Part shown: one piece after another, positions 36,534 through 47,015 of the stretch
Layout of the letters: every line of letters starts with the position of its first letter
Numbering within the stretch: position 1 is the first letter of the stretch
NCBI RefSeq assembly: GCF_039233145.1
Contig: NZ_CP136419.1
Coordinates: forward strand, 2,144,001 to 2,208,000
Length of the DNA: 64,000 bases
From: Moorella humiferrea
GTDB taxonomy: Bacteria > Bacillota > DSM-521 > Neomoorellales > Neomoorellaceae
Reading direction: 5' to 3'
The notes under the pieces: model-generated
The model's input: the letters and a program-made list of their open reading frames with translations, nothing else
The model's database searches: none
What the model was told of the DNA's origin: nothing
Made by a program: the position numbers and the translations under genes

Positions 36534-37151
36534 TTAAATTTTTAGTGACACCCGCCGGCCATGGAGGGTCACCCTGCCTTCGGCCAGCCATTTTATGACT
36601 TCGGGGTAAAGGCGGTGTTCTTCTACCAAAATGCGGGCCGCCAAGGTTTCCGGGGTGTCTTCGTCCTTTACCGGTACCACCGCCTGGGCGATAATGGGTC
36701 CCGTGTCCATACCGGCATCGACAAAGTGCACGGTGCAGCCGGAAAATTTTACGCCGTATTCCCAGGCCTGGCGCTGGGCGTTGAGGCCGGGAAAGGCTGG
36801 CAGCAATGAGGGATGGATGTTGATGACGGCATTAGGAAACTGGTCGAGGAAATCCCGGCCTAGGAGCCGCATAAAACCGGCCAGGACTACAAGCTCCACC
36901 CCTTCCTTTTTTAAAGTCTCCGCCAGGGCCCGATCGTAGGCCTGCCGTGATGGGTAATCCCCGGGCGCAAGGTACAAGGCCTTGAGCCCCCGCCGACGGG
37001 CCAGTTCCAAGGCCCGGGCTTCCCGCCTGTCGCTGACCACCACCTGAATACGGGCGGGAACGCGACCGCAGGCTATGGCGTCGGCAATGGCTTCCATATT
37101 ACTACCGCGGCCGGATACCAGAATGCCGATGGGTAATGTTCTGACCACCAT
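36534..37151 (-). CDS. purN: Phosphoribosylglycinamide formyltransferase
   Basis: PurN transfers a formyl group from 10-formyl-THF to GAR. The 205-residue protein has GILVSGRGSNMEAIADAI at the start, INIHPSLLPAFPGLNAQRQA near 105-125 with the catalytic Asn and His, and VHFVDAGMDTGPIIAQ with the catalytic Asp near 143. The start ATG 37151 has GGGGAG just upstream. It lies 15 bp behind purM and is separated from purH by the inverted-repeat element. Confidence 0.97.
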   Translation of the reverse strand: MVVRTLPIGILVSGRGSNMEAIADAIACGRVPARIQVVVSDRREARALELARRRGLKALYLAPGDYPSRQAYDRALAETLKKEGVELVVLAGFMRLLGRDFLDQFPNAVINIHPSLLPAFPGLNAQRQAWEYGVKFSGCTVHFVDAGMDTGPIIAQAVVPVKDEDTPETLAARILVEEHRLYPEVIKWLAEGRVTLHGRRVSLKI

Positions 37152-37166
37152 TATCTCCCCTAGTGT

Positions 37167-38216
37167 TTACTTCAATTCCGGAACAAACTCCACTTCTCCC
37201 CTACCGGGTGTTATTTCGCCGATAACAAAAACCCTTTCCCCGGCGGCCTCCAGGCTGCCCTTTACCCGGTCGGCGTCCCCGGCATCGACCACCACCAGCA
37301 TGCCCAGGCCCATATTGAAGGTGCGGTACATCTCCGCCTCCGGTACCTTACCGACCTTTTGGATGATGTTAAAGATGGGCGGAACTTCCCAGGCGCGCCG
37401 GTCCAGGCGCATATTTAAGCCTTCCGGTAGGATGCGGGGCGGGTTTTCCACCAATCCGCCGCCGGTGATGTGGGCCAAGCCTTGTATTAAACCCTCTCTG
37501 ATTAAAGGTAACAGTGAAGCTACATAGATGCGCGTCGGCTTAAGGAGTTCTTCCCCCAGGGGGCCCACCTCCGGCAGCTCCGTCTCGAGGTCATAACCTC
37601 CTTCGACAAGGAGCGCCCGGCGGACCAGGGAGAAACCATTGGAGTGCAGGCCGCTGGAGGCCAGGCCCAGGACCACTTGGCCGGGTTGCAAACGACTGCC
37701 GTCTAAAATCTCCTCCCGCTCGACGATGCCCACGGCGAAACCGGCCAGATCGTATTCATCCTCGGGGTAAAAGCCCGGCATTTCCGCCGTCTCGCCGCCG
37801 ATTAAAGCGCACCCGGCCTGGCGGCAACCTGCGGCCACCCCGGCGACGATCTGGGCCACCTTTTCTGGCACCATTTTACCCACCGCCAGGTAATCCAGGA
37901 AAAAGAGGGGCTCTGCTCCCTGGACTAAGATGTCGTTCACGCACATGGCCACGGCATCGATGCCGACGGTATCATGGCGGTTCATCATGAAGGCAATTTT
38001 CAGCTTTGTCCCCACGCCGTCCGTTCCCGCCACCAGCACCGGTTGCCGGTAACGCGCTGGTTCCAGGGCAAAGAGGCCGCCGAAGCCGCCCACATCCCCC
38101 AGGACTTCGGGGCGGAAGGTGCGGCGGACGTGCTCCCGCATCAACTCTACGGCGCGGTTGCCCGCCGTTATATCTACTCCCGCGGCGGCGTAGGTCAGGC
38201 CATCGCCAGCTGCCAT
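37167..38216 (-). CDS. purM: Phosphoribosylformylglycinamidine cyclo-ligase
   Basis: PurM (AIRS) closes the imidazole ring of AIR using ATP. The start is ATG 38216 behind GGAGGGG, giving [22 protein letters not shown], the usual N-terminus; the longer frame overlaps the end of purF. Motifs: [61 protein letters not shown] cut into short blocks near 50-100, and [14 protein letters not shown] near 135. The 349-residue length is typical. Confidence 0.98.
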   Translation of the reverse strand: MAAGDGLTYAAAGVDITAGNRAVELMREHVRRTFRPEVLGDVGGFGGLFALEPARYRQPVLVAGTDGVGTKLKIAFMMNRHDTVGIDAVAMCVNDILVQGAEPLFFLDYLAVGKMVPEKVAQIVAGVAAGCRQAGCALIGGETAEMPGFYPEDEYDLAGFAVGIVEREEILDGSRLQPGQVVLGLASSGLHSNGFSLVRRALLVEGGYDLETELPEVGPLGEELLKPTRIYVASLLPLIREGLIQGLAHITGGGLVENPPRILPEGLNMRLDRRAWEVPPIFNIIQKVGKVPEAEMYRTFNMGLGMLVVVDAGDADRVKGSLEAAGERVFVIGEITPGRGEVEFVPELK

Positions 38217-38244
38217 AATGTCCCCTCCTGTTAAACCTTCACCC

Positions 38245-39702
38245 CTACCCCTCCAGGCTGTATTTGGTCGCTTCCTCCGGAGGCGGTATGGGGATAGGAT
38301 AGTCCCCGGAAAAGCAGGCGGCACAGAAATTTTCCCCATTGCCGCCCACCGACTGAAACAATCCCTCCAGGCTCAAATAATAAAGGCTGTCGGCCCCGAT
38401 GTACCGCCTGATGTCCTCAAGGGAATACTGGGCGGCAATGAGCTCGCCCCTGGCGCTGGTGTCAATGCCGTAGTAGCACGGGTATAAGACCGGCGGCGAG
38501 GCCGACATAAGGTGGACTTCCCGCACCCCGGCCTGGCGCAGCATCGCCACAATGCGGCGGCTGGTGGTGCCCCGGACAATGGAATCATCAATGATGATTA
38601 CCCTTTTGTCCTTGAGGATGGATTTAATGGGATTGAGCTTGAGGCGTACGCCCAGGTCCCGCATTTCCTGAGTAGGCTGGATGAAAGTGCGGCCCACGTA
38701 ACGATTTTTCATTAAGCCTTCGACGAAGGGTAAACCGGCGGCCTCGGCATAACCGGCAGCGGCGGCGGTGCCGGAATCCGGCACAGGGATCACTATGTCG
38801 GCCGCCACCCGGTATTCGCGGGCTAGAATACGACCCATTTCCCGCCGCACCAGGTTGACGGCCCGGCCGTCTAAAACGCTGTCGGGCCGGGCGAAATACA
38901 CGTGTTCAAAGATGCAGTGGGCGCTGTGGGAAGCCCGCCTGCCTTTAAGGGAGCGTACTCCCCCGCCGTCGATGATCAGAATCTCCCCCGGTTCGACGTC
39001 GCGGCAGAATTCTGCACCTATGGTATCCAGGGCACAGGACTCCGAGGCCAGCACCCAGGCTTCCCCCATTTTGCCCAGGCATAGGGGACGGACACCGAAG
39101 GGATCGCGCACCCCGATGAGCCTGTCGTCCGTCATCACCACCAGGGAATAGGCGCCTTCTAGGTCGTTCTGGCAGCGAAGCAGGGCTTCCTCAATGGACT
39201 CCTGGCTATAACGGGCAATGAGGTTGACGATAACTTCACTGTCGGTGGAAGATTGAAAGATAGACCCCCTGGCCCCCAGCTCCTGCCGCAGAGGACCGGC
39301 GTTGGTCAGGTTGCCGTTATGGGCAATGGCCAACATTCCCTTCAGGTAGCGGAAGACCAGGGGTTGGGCATTGACCAGGGAACTGGCCCCGGTGGTGGAA
39401 TAACGCACATGGCCGATGGCTATATTCCCCTTTAAGGCCCGCAGGTTGTCCTGGTTAAAGACCTCCGCCACCAATCCCATGCCTTTGTGGACGGCGATAT
39501 GGTGGCCGTCGGACACGGCAATACCGGCACTTTCCTGGCCCCGGTGCTGCAGGGCGAAAAGGCCGTAATAGACCAAGCGGGCTACATCCTTGCCGGGTGC
39601 GTAAACGCCGAAAATACCGCACTCTTCGTGCCAGGACGACCGCCACCGGAAAAGACTACGTACTTCTATCTCGCCATTAATGCCGGAAGGCTCTCCCGCC
39701 AT
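38245..39702 (-). CDS. purF: Amidophosphoribosyltransferase
   Basis: PurF makes phosphoribosylamine from PRPP and glutamine, the committed step. It is an Ntn hydrolase: the mature enzyme should begin at Cys28 in [12 protein letters not shown] after removal of a propeptide. The PRPP loop is [19 protein letters not shown] near 360. C-terminal [10 protein letters not shown] and upstream Cys residues fit the Bacillus-type 4Fe-4S cluster form, which is oxygen-sensitive. The exact start of the propeptide is uncertain; the frame overlaps the end of purL by 37 bp. Confidence 0.97.
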   Translation of the reverse strand: MAGEPSGINGEIEVRSLFRWRSSWHEECGIFGVYAPGKDVARLVYYGLFALQHRGQESAGIAVSDGHHIAVHKGMGLVAEVFNQDNLRALKGNIAIGHVRYSTTGASSLVNAQPLVFRYLKGMLAIAHNGNLTNAGPLRQELGARGSIFQSSTDSEVIVNLIARYSQESIEEALLRCQNDLEGAYSLVVMTDDRLIGVRDPFGVRPLCLGKMGEAWVLASESCALDTIGAEFCRDVEPGEILIIDGGGVRSLKGRRASHSAHCIFEHVYFARPDSVLDGRAVNLVRREMGRILAREYRVAADIVIPVPDSGTAAAAGYAEAAGLPFVEGLMKNRYVGRTFIQPTQEMRDLGVRLKLNPIKSILKDKRVIIIDDSIVRGTTSRRIVAMLRQAGVREVHLMSASPPVLYPCYYGIDTSARGELIAAQYSLEDIRRYIGADSLYYLSLEGLFQSVGGNGENFCAACFSGDYPIPIPPPEEATKYSLEG

Positions 39703-41867
39703 TGCTTCTCCATCTCCTCCAGGCCGAGATTAAACAGAGTTCGACCGTTTACCTTTACCTTGAGGGAGTAGCCGCCGGTGCGGCCGATAACCGCCGCCGG
39801 CACTCCCTTCTCCCGGGCCAAAGCCATTATCCCGTCTAAGGCCTCCGGCCGGACCGCCAGCACCACCCGCGACTGGCTTTCGCTGAAAAGGAGATAATCC
39901 GGCCGAAGATGGCCTTGAAGTTCAATTACGGCACCCGTCCTGCCGGCCATAGCGCTTTCGGCCAGGGTAACGGCCAATCCTCCTTCGGCGCAGTCATGGG
40001 CGGCCCCAACCAGACCGGCGGCAATGCCTTCCCGCACCACTTCCTGCACGGCTGCTTCCCTCTCGAGATTAAGGCGCGGCGGCCTGCCGGCGACCCTTCC
40101 ATGGACCACGGCCAGATATTCGCTGCCTCCCAGCTCCGCCAAGGTTTCCCCCAAAAGGATCAAGACGTCCCCTTCCCGGAGCCAGCCGCAGGAGCAGCGC
40201 TTTTCCAAATCGGTTAACAGACCTACCATACCAACCACAGGGGTGGGATAGACGGCCTCGCCCTCGGTTTCGTTATAAAAACTAACGTTGCCGCCGGTAA
40301 CCGGCGTCTGCAAAACCTCACAGGCCCGGCTCATGCCTACAACGGTTTGGTAGAACTGCCAGGCGACTTCCGGCTTTTCAGGGTTGCCGAAGTTTAAGCA
40401 GTCGGTAAGGCCCAGGGGAAGGGCGCCGACGCAGGAAAGATTCCGCGCCGCCTCGGCTACGGCAATGGCTCCCCCCGTTTCCGGATCCAGGTAGCAATAA
40501 CGGCCATTGCCGTCCACCGTCAGGGCCAGCCCTTTGGCGGTGCCTTTGACCCTTAAGATCGCAGCATCGCCGCCGGGTCCTGCCACCGTGTCCGTACGCA
40601 CCATATAATCGTACTGGCGATAGACCCATTCCTTGCTGGCTATGTTAGGGGCGGCCAAAAGTTTTAAAAGGGTTTCTCCGTAATCCGCCGGCTCCGGCAG
40701 GCGGCTCAGATCCATATTCTGCAGCTTATCGAGGTAATCCGGCCGGCGCCGTTCCACCTGGTAGACCGGGCACTCCTCCGTTAAGGCCCGGGCCGGTACT
40801 TCCGCCACCACCCGGCTGCCGTCCCTGATACGCATGATGCCGTCATCGGTAACGCGGCCGATGACCACCGCTTCCAGGCCCCAGCGCCGGCAGATGGCCT
40901 TTACCCTTTCTTCAGCTCCCTTTTTGGGCACCAAGAGCATGCGTTCCTGGGATTCCGAAAGCATCACTTCATAAGGGGTCATGCCTTCTTCCCGGCGAGG
41001 GACGAGGGCAACGTCGATTTCCATTCCCGTCCCGGCTCGGGCCGCCATTTCGCTGGAGGAACTGGTGATGCCGGCCGCTCCCATATCCTGCATGCCGATG
41101 ATTAAATCTTCTTTAATTATTTCCAGGCAGGCTTCAATGAGGAGTTTTTCCCGGAAGGGATCGCCCACCTGAACCGATGGTCGCCGTTCCTCAGATTCTT
41201 GCGTAAGTTCCTCCGAGGCGAAAGTGGCCCCGTGGATGCCGTCGCGGCCGGTACGAGCGCCCACCAGCATGACGGCATTGCCCACCCCGGCGGCGCGGCC
41301 GCGGCGGATGTCTTTTTGTTCGATAAGGCCGACGGCCATGGCGTTGACCAGAGGATTGCCGCTGTAGGAAGGTTCGAAATAAACTTCCCCGCCTACCGTG
41401 GGCAGTCCCAAACAGTTGCCATAAAAAGCGATGCCTCTCACCACGCCGTTCATGAGGTAACGATTGCGCGGGTTGTCCAGGGGGCCGAAGCGGAGGGAAT
41501 CCAAGACAGCAATGGGGCGGGCGCCCATGGCAAAGATGTCGCGGACGATGCCCCCCACCCCGGTGGCCGCTCCCTGGAACGGCTCTATGGCCGAAGGATG
41601 GTTGTGGCTTTCGATTTTAAATACCACCGCCAGACCATCGCCGATATCAATAATGCCGGCGTTTTCCCCTGGCCCCTGAAGGACCCAGGGAGCTCTGGTG
41701 GGAAAGAGTTTTAAAACCGGACGGGAGTGTTTATAGCCGCAGTGCTCGGACCACATGACGGCAAACATACCCAATTCCACATAATTCGGTTCCCGGCCCA
41801 GAATCTCTTTTATCCGCGCAAATTCTGCGTCCGTAAGGCCCATCTGGCGGTATACTTCAGGCTCCAA
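39666..41867 (-). CDS. purL: FGAM synthase, large subunit
   Basis: PurL converts FGAR to FGAM with ATP and ammonia delivered by PurQ. This is the small, PurS/PurQ-dependent type (733 residues) of Gram-positive bacteria and archaea. Motifs: [20 protein letters not shown] near 40, [21 protein letters not shown] near 75, [19 protein letters not shown], and [22 protein letters not shown] near 250. The start ATG 41865-41867 overlaps the end of purQ by 11 bp. Confidence 0.98.
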   Translation of the reverse strand: MEPEVYRQMGLTDAEFARIKEILGREPNYVELGMFAVMWSEHCGYKHSRPVLKLFPTRAPWVLQGPGENAGIIDIGDGLAVVFKIESHNHPSAIEPFQGAATGVGGIVRDIFAMGARPIAVLDSLRFGPLDNPRNRYLMNGVVRGIAFYGNCLGLPTVGGEVYFEPSYSGNPLVNAMAVGLIEQKDIRRGRAAGVGNAVMLVGARTGRDGIHGATFASEELTQESEERRPSVQVGDPFREKLLIEACLEIIKEDLIIGMQDMGAAGITSSSSEMAARAGTGMEIDVALVPRREEGMTPYEVMLSESQERMLLVPKKGAEERVKAICRRWGLEAVVIGRVTDDGIMRIRDGSRVVAEVPARALTEECPVYQVERRRPDYLDKLQNMDLSRLPEPADYGETLLKLLAAPNIASKEWVYRQYDYMVRTDTVAGPGGDAAILRVKGTAKGLALTVDGNGRYCYLDPETGGAIAVAEAARNLSCVGALPLGLTDCLNFGNPEKPEVAWQFYQTVVGMSRACEVLQTPVTGGNVSFYNETEGEAVYPTPVVGMVGLLTDLEKRCSCGWLREGDVLILLGETLAELGGSEYLAVVHGRVAGRPPRLNLEREAAVQEVVREGIAAGLVGAAHDCAEGGLAVTLAESAMAGRTGAVIELQGHLRPDYLLFSESQSRVVLAVRPEALDGIMALAREKGVPAAVIGRTGGYSLKVKVNGRTLFNLGLEEMEKQWRESLPALMAR

Positions 41868-42567
41868 GGCGTTCCCTCCCCTGCCACCAATCGATTATGG
41901 AAGCAAAAAGTTCCCTACCGTCGGTGCCGCCCAGGATGCTTTCGGCGCATCGTTCCGGATGGGGCATCATGCCCAGGACGTTACCTTCGCGGTTGATGAT
42001 GCCGGCGATGTTGCCCACCGAACCGTTGGGATTGGCCGCCGGTGTCACTTCTCCGTACTCATTGCAGTAGCGGAAAACAATCTGGCGGTTGGCTTCCAGT
42101 TCTGCCAGGGTGGCGGCGTCGGCATAATAGTTGCCTTCGCCGTGGGCAATGGGGATGCGGATGACCTGGCCTTCGCGGAAGCGGTTGGTAAAGGGAGTCT
42201 TGCTGTTTTCTACCCGTAAATACGTCCACTGGCAGCGGAATTGCAGGCAGTCATTTACCCGCATGGCCCCCGGCAGGAGACCGGCCTCCAGGAGAATCTG
42301 AAAACCGTTGCAGATGCCGAGGACCAACCCGCCGGCACGGGCAAATTCGATGACGGCCGGCATAATGGGGGCGAAGCGGGCGATGGCCCCGGCCCGCAGG
42401 TAATCGCCGTAGGAAAAACCGCCGGGCAGCACCAGGCAGTCGTAACCGCTAACGCTTGTATCACCGTGCCAGAGGTAGTCCACCGGCTGGCCCAGGACGT
42501 TCCCCAGGGCGTGGTAGACGTCCTGGTCGCAGTTGGAGCCGGGAAAGACGATGACGCCGAACTTCAT
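41857..42567 (-). CDS. purQ: FGAM synthase, glutaminase subunit
   Basis: PurQ hydrolyses glutamine and passes ammonia to PurL. The 236-residue class I amidotransferase has the nucleophile Cys in [13 protein letters not shown] near residue 86 and the His-Glu pair in [12 protein letters not shown] near 200. The start ATG 42567 ([14 protein letters not shown]) follows CGGAGGAAC; codons upstream to 42603 are not family-like. It sits between purS and purL, the standard order of the three-part enzyme. Confidence 0.98.
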   Translation of the reverse strand: MKFGVIVFPGSNCDQDVYHALGNVLGQPVDYLWHGDTSVSGYDCLVLPGGFSYGDYLRAGAIARFAPIMPAVIEFARAGGLVLGICNGFQILLEAGLLPGAMRVNDCLQFRCQWTYLRVENSKTPFTNRFREGQVIRIPIAHGEGNYYADAATLAELEANRQIVFRYCNEYGEVTPAANPNGSVGNIAGIINREGNVLGMMPHPERCAESILGGTDGRELFASIIDWWQGRERLGA

Positions 42568-42627
42568 GGTTGTTCCTCCGGAAATAGAATTGTACATAGG
42601 CAAATTTTAATTGTCCCCCAGGGGGCG

Positions 42628-42903
42628 TCAGGGCGTCTCGTTGGTGAAGGGGGCGGCAGGTTCTTCCAGGGTATAGCGGTACTGTTCAATCACCGGGTTG
42701 GCCAGGAGGCGCCGGCACATCTCCTCCACCTGCCGCCCGGCTTCCTGCCGGTCCTTCATATCGAGCTGTACTTCCAGGTACTTGCCCACACGCACCGCCG
42801 TTACCCCTTCATACCCCATGGCCTTCAGGCCGCCCATGACGGCCTCGCCCTGGGGGTCCAGGACGCCGGGTTTTAAGGTAACGTAAATTTTGGCCAGCAG
42901 CAT
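42628..42903 (-). CDS. purS: FGAM synthase subunit PurS
   Basis: PurS is the small bridging subunit of the PurLQS complex. The 91-residue product has the ferredoxin-like pattern AKIYVTLKPGVLDPQGEAV, MGYEGVTAVRVGKYLEVQLD and EMCRRLLANPVIEQYRYTLEE. It lies 27 bp behind purC. Confidence 0.96.
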   Translation of the reverse strand: MLLAKIYVTLKPGVLDPQGEAVMGGLKAMGYEGVTAVRVGKYLEVQLDMKDRQEAGRQVEEMCRRLLANPVIEQYRYTLEEPAAPFTNETP

Positions 42904-42930
42904 GGACCAGGCTCCTTTGCACGAGGTTTC

Positions 42931-43656
42931 TTACAAATTTTCACCGATAAGTTTTTCTACCCGCCGCAGCACTTCTTCATAGGCGTCCTCGACGCCGCCC
43001 AGGTCGCGGCGGAAGCGGTCCTTGTCCAGCTTTTCCCCGCTGGTGCCGTCCCAGAAGCGGCAGGTGTCTGGAGATATTTCATCGGCTAGGAGAATAGAGC
43101 CGTGGTGCAGGCCGAACTCCAGCTTGAAGTCCACCAGGACCAAGTCGGCCGGCCGCAGGAATTCCACCAGCAGTTCATTAACCTTCCAGGCATAAGTTTC
43201 CATTTCTTTTATCTGGGCCTCGGTGGCCAGCTCCAGGGCAGCAATGTGGTAGTTATTAATCATGGGGTCATGGAGTTCATCGGATTTGTAGTAAAACTCC
43301 AGGACCGGGCGTTTGAGGACCGTTCCCTCTTCCAGACCCAAACGCTTGGCCAGGCTGCCGGCGACGATATTGCGGGCTACCACTTCCACAGGGATGATCT
43401 CCACCGCCCTTACCAGGAGCTGCCGCGGTCCTGTCTGCTCAATAAAATGGGTGGGAATGCCCCGGCGGGAAAGCATCTGGAAAAACAGGGCCGATAGCCG
43501 GGCGTTGATCTCGCCTTTGCGCCGTATGGTACCTTTTTTCAGGCCGTCGAAGGCAGTAGCGTCGTCCTTAAATTCCACCAGGTACCGGTCGGGGTCGTCA
43601 GTGCGGAAGACCTTCTTGGCCTTGCCTTCATATAATAGTTCGCCTTTAGCCGTCAT
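42931..43656 (-). CDS. purC: SAICAR synthase
   Basis: PurC adds aspartate to CAIR with ATP. The 241-residue protein has [31 protein letters not shown] at the N-terminus (family signature), [13 protein letters not shown] near 95, and [30 protein letters not shown] near 175. It lies 27 bp behind purB and 27 bp before purS. Confidence 0.98.
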   Translation of the reverse strand: MTAKGELLYEGKAKKVFRTDDPDRYLVEFKDDATAFDGLKKGTIRRKGEINARLSALFFQMLSRRGIPTHFIEQTGPRQLLVRAVEIIPVEVVARNIVAGSLAKRLGLEEGTVLKRPVLEFYYKSDELHDPMINNYHIAALELATEAQIKEMETYAWKVNELLVEFLRPADLVLVDFKLEFGLHHGSILLADEISPDTCRFWDGTSGEKLDKDRFRRDLGGVEDAYEEVLRRVEKLIGENL

Positions 43657-43683
43657 AGCAATCCCTTCCTTTGCTAACTATAT

Positions 43684-44979
43684 TTACTCCAATCCAGCGC
43701 GGCGGAAGATGTAATCCACGTGGCGCAGATGGTAGTCGTAGTCAAACAGGGCCTCAATTTCCTTCGGATCCAGGTGGGCCGTAATATCCTTGTCCTTTAA
43801 GACGAGATCTTTAAAGGGCCGGCGGGTTTGCCAGGCCTCCATGGCATTGCGCTGCACCCAGGCATAGGCCGTCTCCCGCAAAACGCCCTTGTTTACCAAT
43901 GCCAGGAGCAGCCGCTGGGAAAAGACCAGGCCGTGGGTGGCCTCGAGGTTGCGGCGCATGTTTTCCGGATAGACGTTTAATCCGGCGATGATCTCGGTGA
44001 ATTTGACCAGCATGTAGTCCAAGAGGATGGTGCTGTCGGGGATAATCACCCGCTCCACGGAGGAATGGGTAAGGTCCCGTTCATGCCAGAGGGCGACATT
44101 TTCCATGGCCGCCAGGGCATTGCCCCGTAAAACCCGGGCCAGGCCCGCCACCCGCTCGCACATGATGGGGTTGCGCTTATGGGGCATGGCCGAGGAACCC
44201 TTTTGCCCCTTGGCAAAGGGTTCTTCCACCTCGAGAATGTCCGTCCGCTGGAGATTCCGGATTTCCGTAGCCATTTTCTCCAGGGAACTGCCGATGACGG
44301 CCAGAGTGGTGAGGAACTGGGCGTGGCGGTCGCGCTGGATGATCTGGGTAGATACTTCAGCCGGTTTAAGCCCCAAACGCCGGCAGACGTGTTCTTCTAC
44401 CCTGGGGTTTACGTTGGCAAAGGTGCCCACCGCGCCGGAAATCTTGCCGACGGCGATCATTTCCCGGGCCTCCTCCAGGCGCTTGATGTGCCGGTCCACT
44501 TCCATGACCCAGAGGGCCATTTTCAGGCCGAAGGTAGTGGGCTCCGCGTGAACGCCGTGGGTGCGGCCAATCATGATGGTGTATTTATGTTCCCGGGCCT
44601 TTTTGACCAGTTCGGCCCTTAAATCCTGTAAGCGCTTAAGAAGCAGATCGGCGGCGTCCCGCATCTGCACCGCCAGGGCGGTATCCAGGACGTCCGAAGA
44701 AGTCATGCCTAGGTGAATATACTTGGAGGCGTCGCCCACCTTTTCCGCTACGGCCGTGAGAAAGGCCAGGACGTCGTGGCGGGTGGTGGCTTCGATTTCG
44801 TTGATCCGGTCAATGTCAAAATCCGCCTTGGCTTTAATTTCTTCCAGGGCAGCCAGCGGAATCTGGCCCAGCTCGGCCCAGGCCTCGCAGGCGTAGATCT
44901 CAATGGCCAGCCAGGTCCGGAATTTATGCTCTGCTTCCCATATTTTTCCCATTTCCGGCAGGGTATAGCGTTCTATCAT
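43684..44979 (-). CDS. purB: Adenylosuccinate lyase
   Basis: PurB cleaves SAICAR to AICAR and adenylosuccinate to AMP. The 431-residue member of the fumarase/aspartase family has HDVLAFLTAVAE, HLGMTSSDVLDTALA near 90, IGRTHGVHAEPTTFGLK near 137, and the signature GSSAMPHKRNPIMCERVAG near 263 with the catalytic Ser loop. The start ATG 44977-44979 overlaps the purE stop by 4 bp and has GGGAGGGG upstream. Confidence 0.98.
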   Translation of the reverse strand: MIERYTLPEMGKIWEAEHKFRTWLAIEIYACEAWAELGQIPLAALEEIKAKADFDIDRINEIEATTRHDVLAFLTAVAEKVGDASKYIHLGMTSSDVLDTALAVQMRDAADLLLKRLQDLRAELVKKAREHKYTIMIGRTHGVHAEPTTFGLKMALWVMEVDRHIKRLEEAREMIAVGKISGAVGTFANVNPRVEEHVCRRLGLKPAEVSTQIIQRDRHAQFLTTLAVIGSSLEKMATEIRNLQRTDILEVEEPFAKGQKGSSAMPHKRNPIMCERVAGLARVLRGNALAAMENVALWHERDLTHSSVERVIIPDSTILLDYMLVKFTEIIAGLNVYPENMRRNLEATHGLVFSQRLLLALVNKGVLRETAYAWVQRNAMEAWQTRRPFKDLVLKDKDITAHLDPKEIEALFDYDYHLRHVDYIFRRAGLE

Positions 44980-45500
44980 TTTTTCCCCTCCCGTAGATAT
45001 CCTTCAATACCCAGTTGCGCCAGTCTAGCATCCCGGGCCGCCACTTCCCGGGCCAGCTCTTCTTTAAAGGCCTTGAGGCGGTCTTGAAGTATTGGATCGT
45101 GAACGGCGAGGATCTGGGCCGCAAGTATTGCGGCATTGGCCGCCCCGTCGATGGCCACCGTAGCCACCGGGATGCCTTTAGGCATCTGCACCATGGCGTA
45201 GAGGGAATCTACCCCTCCTAGTGACGCCGTCTTTATGGGAACGCCGATTACCGGGAGGACCGTCACGGCGGCCAGGACCCCGGCCAGGTGGGCCGCACCC
45301 CCGGCCCCGGCGATGATGACTTTAAGACCCCGACCGGCGGCATTACGGGCGTAATCCAGGGCGGCATCGGGTGAACGGTGGGCGGACAGGATCCGTACTT
45401 CATACGGTACCTGAAAGCGCTCCAAAAAATTTGCGGCCTGGGCCATCACCGGCAGATCGGAATCGCTGCCCATTACAATACCAACTAATGGTTTCGTCAT
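44976..45500 (-). CDS. purE: N5-CAIR mutase
   Basis: PurE (class I) moves the carboxyl group of N5-CAIR to form CAIR. The 174-residue Rossmann-like octameric enzyme has VGIVMGSDSDLPVM at the start, the catalytic His in RILSAHRSPD near residue 42, and VIIAGAGGAAHLAGVLAA near 70. No purK is seen in the window; without PurK the organism may carboxylate AIR another way or encode purK elsewhere. It is the first gene of the pur operon, downstream of the riboswitch leader. Confidence 0.97.
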   Translation of the reverse strand: MTKPLVGIVMGSDSDLPVMAQAANFLERFQVPYEVRILSAHRSPDAALDYARNAAGRGLKVIIAGAGGAAHLAGVLAAVTVLPVIGVPIKTASLGGVDSLYAMVQMPKGIPVATVAIDGAANAAILAAQILAVHDPILQDRLKAFKEELAREVAARDARLAQLGIEGYLREGKK

Positions 45501-45572
45501 GTATAAACCGCTCCCTCCTTAAAATTAGCATTCATTTTATCAACTTCCTTTATCCTCCCGTTTAAATTAAAG

Positions 45573-45622
45573 AACCCAGGAGGTAGGTCGCGCAACACTG
45601 AAACCTACCCGCCTGGGTTTTT
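45573..45622 (-). terminator. Strong hairpin in the pur leader
   Basis: AACCCAGG-GGTAGGT (45573-45588) pairs with ACCTACC-CCTGGGTT (45603-45619) apart from a small internal bulge. On the minus strand it is followed by CTTTAATTT, about 70 bases before purE, fitting a riboswitch-controlled terminator. On the plus strand the tail is TTTTTAT, so it could also stop antisense transcripts. Confidence 0.7.
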
Positions 45623-45707
45623 ATCCCTCCGGTGTAGCACTAAAGTGCCTGTACCACTCGGACCTGACCGCGAAATTTTCGCGCGGAACCCTGAGGTACA
45701 CTTTCAG

Positions 45708-45775
45708 GCTGTAGCCAGGGCAATTTACGGTTGCCCGGTAGAAACTTGGGAGCCCTATTCCCCCAATTATACAGT
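45708..45775 (-). promoter_or_regulatory. Guanine-type purine riboswitch
   Basis: The minus-strand leader contains the purine aptamer: P1 CTGTA/TACAG, the conserved TATAAT junction, a P2 stem TTGGGG/TCCCAA, the J2/3 core AAGTTTCTACC, P3 GGGCAA/TTGCCC with loop CCGTAAA, and closing GGCTAC. The base that reads the ligand is C (CTAC), which predicts guanine or hypoxanthine rather than adenine. It lies between the promoter and a strong hairpin, so binding should turn the pur operon off. Confidence 0.93.
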
Positions 45776-45801
45776 CCCCACCATATTCACTTTTCGCCCC
45801 C

Positions 45802-45830
45802 ATAATACCAAATGGAGCAATGGCTGTCAA
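45802..45830 (-). promoter_or_regulatory. Consensus promoter of the pur operon
   Basis: Perfect TTGACA (45825-45830), a 17-bp spacer and TATTAT (45802-45807) on the minus strand. Transcription should start near 45795, about 20 bases before the riboswitch aptamer and about 300 bases before purE. Confidence 0.88.
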
Positions 45831-45962
45831 TGGCTGCCGCAAAACTTTCCTCAAACGGCAAAAATTACGCCGGTCAAACTTATACTTTCTTAATATTTCA
45901 CCGTAACTTTTATGATTTAATTATAGATGTGGTTATTTCTTTTATTCTCAGGAGGTGCTTTG

Positions 45963-46955
45963 ATGTTCCGTCGTCATAACCGAAAATTGTTGTTCCTCGT
46001 TCTGGCCCTTGTCGCGGTCATCATCTTTCCCCTGGCAGCCCTGGCCATGACCTACCAGGTGCAGCCCGGCGACAGCCTGTGGCAGATTGCCAGGCGTTTT
46101 GGTACAAGCATAGACATTATAAAAAACAATAATAATTTAAGCGGCGATACCATTTATCCAGGCCAGAAACTGTATATTCCCGATGGTGTTCCGGCCAATG
46201 CCCCTGATTATTCTTCCCTGAAAAAGCAAATCGAGGACTTCCTGGCAACACAGGCGGGAACCTACGGCGTTTATTTTAAAGACCTCATTTCTGGCCAGTC
46301 CTTCGGCATCAATGCCGATATGCCTCTGCCGGCGGCCAGCACGGTCAAACTGCCTACGGTGCTTTTTATCAATCACCTGGTCGCTCAGGGCAACCTGGAC
46401 TGGCAGCAAAAGCTGACCTACAACAGCACCACCGACTACCAGGGCGGCAGCGGCATCCTGCAATTCAGCGTCAAAGACGGGGACAGGCTGACGCTAAGGA
46501 CCTTGACCACCCTGGCCATTACCACCAGCGACAATATCGCCTACAACATGCTTCGTAATTTTGTAGGCAAGGAGAGCGTTGCCGCTTTCATGCGGAGCCT
46601 GGGCGGACAGACCGTATTCCCCAACGGACAGAACTTAAGCACGGCCCGGGATATGGCAACCTATGTCCAGGCCGCCTTGGACTTTGCTAAAGTTAACCCC
46701 GACGGCCGCCGGCTGCTGGACGACATGGCCAATGGTATTTACAATGAAGGCATACCCTTAAAGATCCCCGACGGCGTTACCGTGGCCCACAAGGAAGGGT
46801 TTATCTGGGGCAGCCCGGATGATGTCGGCGTCGTCTTCGGTTCCCGGCCCTTTATCGTCACTGTTCTTTCCCAAGGCGTAGACGATCCCGACCAGGGCTT
46901 TGCCAATATAGCAACCATCACGAGAATGATGTATGACTACCAGGAAAACCTATGA
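45963..46955 (+). CDS. LysM plus beta-lactamase-fold serine hydrolase
   Basis: This exported 330-residue protein has a signal peptide (RRHNRKLLFLVLALVAVIIFPLAALA), one LysM domain near 30-75 (TYQVQPGDSLWQIARRFGTS to GQKLYIPDG) for peptidoglycan binding, and a class A beta-lactamase/penicillin-binding fold. Active-site motifs are S-x-x-K in PAASTVKLP near 125, and SDN in ITTSDNIAYN near 188. The third motif reads HKEGF instead of KTG. This suggests a cell-wall peptidase or beta-lactamase-like enzyme; true lactamase activity is unproven. The start ATG 45963 follows GGAGGTGC. It is divergent from the pur operon. Confidence 0.88.
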   Translation: MFRRHNRKLLFLVLALVAVIIFPLAALAMTYQVQPGDSLWQIARRFGTSIDIIKNNNNLSGDTIYPGQKLYIPDGVPANAPDYSSLKKQIEDFLATQAGTYGVYFKDLISGQSFGINADMPLPAASTVKLPTVLFINHLVAQGNLDWQQKLTYNSTTDYQGGSGILQFSVKDGDRLTLRTLTTLAITTSDNIAYNMLRNFVGKESVAAFMRSLGGQTVFPNGQNLSTARDMATYVQAALDFAKVNPDGRRLLDDMANGIYNEGIPLKIPDGVTVAHKEGFIWGSPDDVGVVFGSRPFIVTVLSQGVDDPDQGFANIATITRMMYDYQENL

Positions 46956-46958
46956 TCA

Positions 46959-46999
46959 AAAGCCCCCGGCCGGCGCTTTAACGCGCAACCGGGGGCTTT
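46959..46999 (+). terminator. Hairpin after the LysM gene
   Basis: AAAGCCCCCGG (46959-46969) and CCGGGGGCTTT (46989-46999) pair perfectly. It lies between two convergent genes and can serve both directions. Confidence 0.75.
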
Positions 47000-47015
47000 A
47001 ACTGGCAGCGCAGTT

